Positions 7,539-8,255 of a DNA stretch of 8,255 nucleotides are shown piece after piece. The stretch comes from Caldithrix sp. RBG_13_44_9 (GTDB taxonomy: Bacteria; Calditrichota; Calditrichia; RBG-13-44-9). Each line of letters starts with the position of its first letter. Position 1 is the first letter of the stretch. The stretch is taken from positions 1-8,255 of the forward strand of contig MESS01000068.1 of assembly GCA_001771055.1 (NCBI GenBank), read 5' to 3'. The notes under the pieces are model-generated. The model did not search any database, was not told where the DNA came from, and saw only the letters and a list, made by a program, of their open reading frames with translations. The position numbers and the translations under genes were made by a program.

Positions 7539-7581
7539 TAATGTGAAATGCATGCCAGAATGCAGGATAACCTTTACATTA
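7539..7581 (+). promoter_or_regulatory. Inverted-repeat cluster that can fold as a three-way junction in the pgsA leader
   Basis: The outer stem pairs 7539-7544 with 7576-7581 and, after a single bulged G (7545), 7546-7548 with 7573-7575. Inside are a 5-bp hairpin (TGCAT 7549-7553 with ATGCA 7560-7564, 6-base loop) and a minimal GG/CC hairpin (7565-7566 with 7571-7572, ATAA loop), leaving no unpaired base at the junction. It starts where the candidate promoter would begin transcription. It matches no RNA family that I recognise, and the 2-bp arm is weak. Confidence 0.25.
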
Positions 7582-7678
7582 AGCGGACAGTCACGGATTT
7601 GTAAAAATGGAAATGTATTTGTTTCATATCCATGCTGATACATAAATTTAAAATCAACTAATAGATACTTTTTTAATA

Positions 7679-8255
7679 ATGAGACTTACCATTCCAAATC
7701 AATTAACTCTGCTCAGAATTCTCCTGACCCTTGTGTTTCTTTATTATTTCATACAAGCAAAACCGTCTCATCAGTTGATAGCCTCCATTGTATTCATCCT
7801 GGCTGCTCTAACAGATTGGTATGATGGATGGTACGCCAGAAGATTCGGAGTCATTACCCGCTGGGGTCAGTTCATGGATCCTCTGGCTGATAAATTTCTG
7901 GTTTCTTCTGCCTTGATCGTTTTTGCGGTAATGGATTATGTGAAGGGGTGGATGGTCGGGATTATTGTGGGAAGGGATATTTTAGTTACAATTATTAGAA
8001 TTTATGCCATTAATAAAGGAAAACCAATTGTTACCAGTTTACTCGCAAAATGGAAAACCTTTAGTCAGATGGCTATCATTTTGGCTATTCTGGGATATCT
8101 GAACTGGCTGAATTTTCATGGAGAGGGGGGCATAGTCTACCATGCCAGCTATTTTGATCTCCTTGGTCTGGCAATGCTCTCTGTAACAGTTCTGACTCTC
8201 ATATCTGCCATTTTGTATAGTTACGAAAATTGGGGCCTCATTTGGAGAATGTTGA
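7679..8255 (+). CDS. pgsA: CDP-diacylglycerol--glycerol-3-phosphate 3-phosphatidyltransferase (3' partial)
   Basis: The frame is open from ATG 7679 to the right edge, giving 192 residues with no stop yet; the family is usually about 180-200 residues, so only the end is missing. The enzyme makes phosphatidylglycerol phosphate from CDP-diacylglycerol and glycerol-3-phosphate in the cytoplasmic membrane, the committed step to phosphatidylglycerol and cardiolipin. The complete CDP-alcohol phosphotransferase signature D-x2-DG-x2-AR-x8-G-x3-D-x3-D is present with exact spacing: Asp46, Asp49-Gly50, Ala53-Arg54, Gly63, Asp67, Asp71. The N-terminal TIPNQLTLLRI (4-14) and the AKWKTFSQ block (123-130) are typical of PgsA. 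Hydrophobic segments lie at about 11-26, 32-45, 73-86, 91-110, 129-143 and 160-180. The start is chosen from the conserved N-terminus, since no clear Shine-Dalgarno is visible. Other CDP-alcohol phosphotransferases share the signature, but the N-terminus favours PgsA. Confidence 0.9.
   Translation, partial: MRLTIPNQLTLLRILLTLVFLYYFIQAKPSHQLIASIVFILAALTDWYDGWYARRFGVITRWGQFMDPLADKFLVSSALIVFAVMDYVKGWMVGIIVGRDILVTIIRIYAINKGKPIVTSLLAKWKTFSQMAIILAILGYLNWLNFHGEGGIVYHASYFDLLGLAMLSVTVLTLISAILYSYENWGLIWRML

Larger units (their letters stand above)
7250..7678. other. Divergent intergenic region between polX and pgsA
   Basis: 429 bases without a supported gene. It is very AT-rich in its left two thirds (to about 7500) and less so around 7510-7605. 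It holds the polX Shine-Dalgarno at 7256-7260 (- strand), a 12-bp perfect palindrome at 7423-7434, a candidate + strand promoter at 7506-7534, and an inverted-repeat cluster at 7539-7581. I find no tRNA, no known riboswitch pattern and no intrinsic terminator. I could not place a convincing promoter for polX: on the - strand there are -10-like hexamers without a matching -35. No clear Shine-Dalgarno precedes the pgsA ATG. Confidence 0.6.

Overview
The window carries six protein genes, two of them cut by the window edges. It looks like a chromosomal housekeeping and respiratory region. I see no phage, transposon, CRISPR or toxin genes. Base composition is moderately AT-rich, with clearly AT-rich intergenic DNA. 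Where Shine-Dalgarno sites are visible they are of the GGAGG/GAGGA type. A Gram-negative-style lipoprotein signal, NDH-2, L-2-hydroxyglutarate oxidase, a PolX/PHP protein and an NFACT/RqcH protein together would fit a free-living bacterium, possibly of the FCB/Calditrichota sort. That placement is a low-confidence inference, since no marker RNA is present.

Layout on the + strand: (1) the 3' three quarters of an rqcH-like NFACT gene, whose reading frame is open through the left edge; (2) a predicted lipoprotein of the soluble-glucose-dehydrogenase (PQQ/HHIP-like) beta-propeller family; (3) a type II NADH:quinone oxidoreductase, probably starting at TTG; (4) after a 258-base AT-rich gap, lhgO. 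A polX-type gene on the - strand converges on lhgO, with 2 bases between the stop codons. A 429-base divergent intergenic region then separates polX from pgsA on the + strand, which runs off the right edge.

The three central + strand genes are all oxidoreductases of kinds that can deliver electrons to quinone or another respiratory acceptor, so they may form a loose respiratory-input neighbourhood. The flanking genes (ribosome rescue, DNA repair, phospholipid synthesis) are unrelated housekeeping functions.

The most notable observation is in polX. The acidic residues expected to hold the two catalytic metals of the polymerase palm read Asn, Asn and Glu, while the PHP metal-binding motifs are complete. 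This suggests a protein that keeps its HhH and PHP domains but has lost DNA synthesis. A second point is a candidate promoter upstream of pgsA whose predicted start coincides with a compact sequence able to fold as a three-way junction. I found no convincing previously undescribed multi-gene system.
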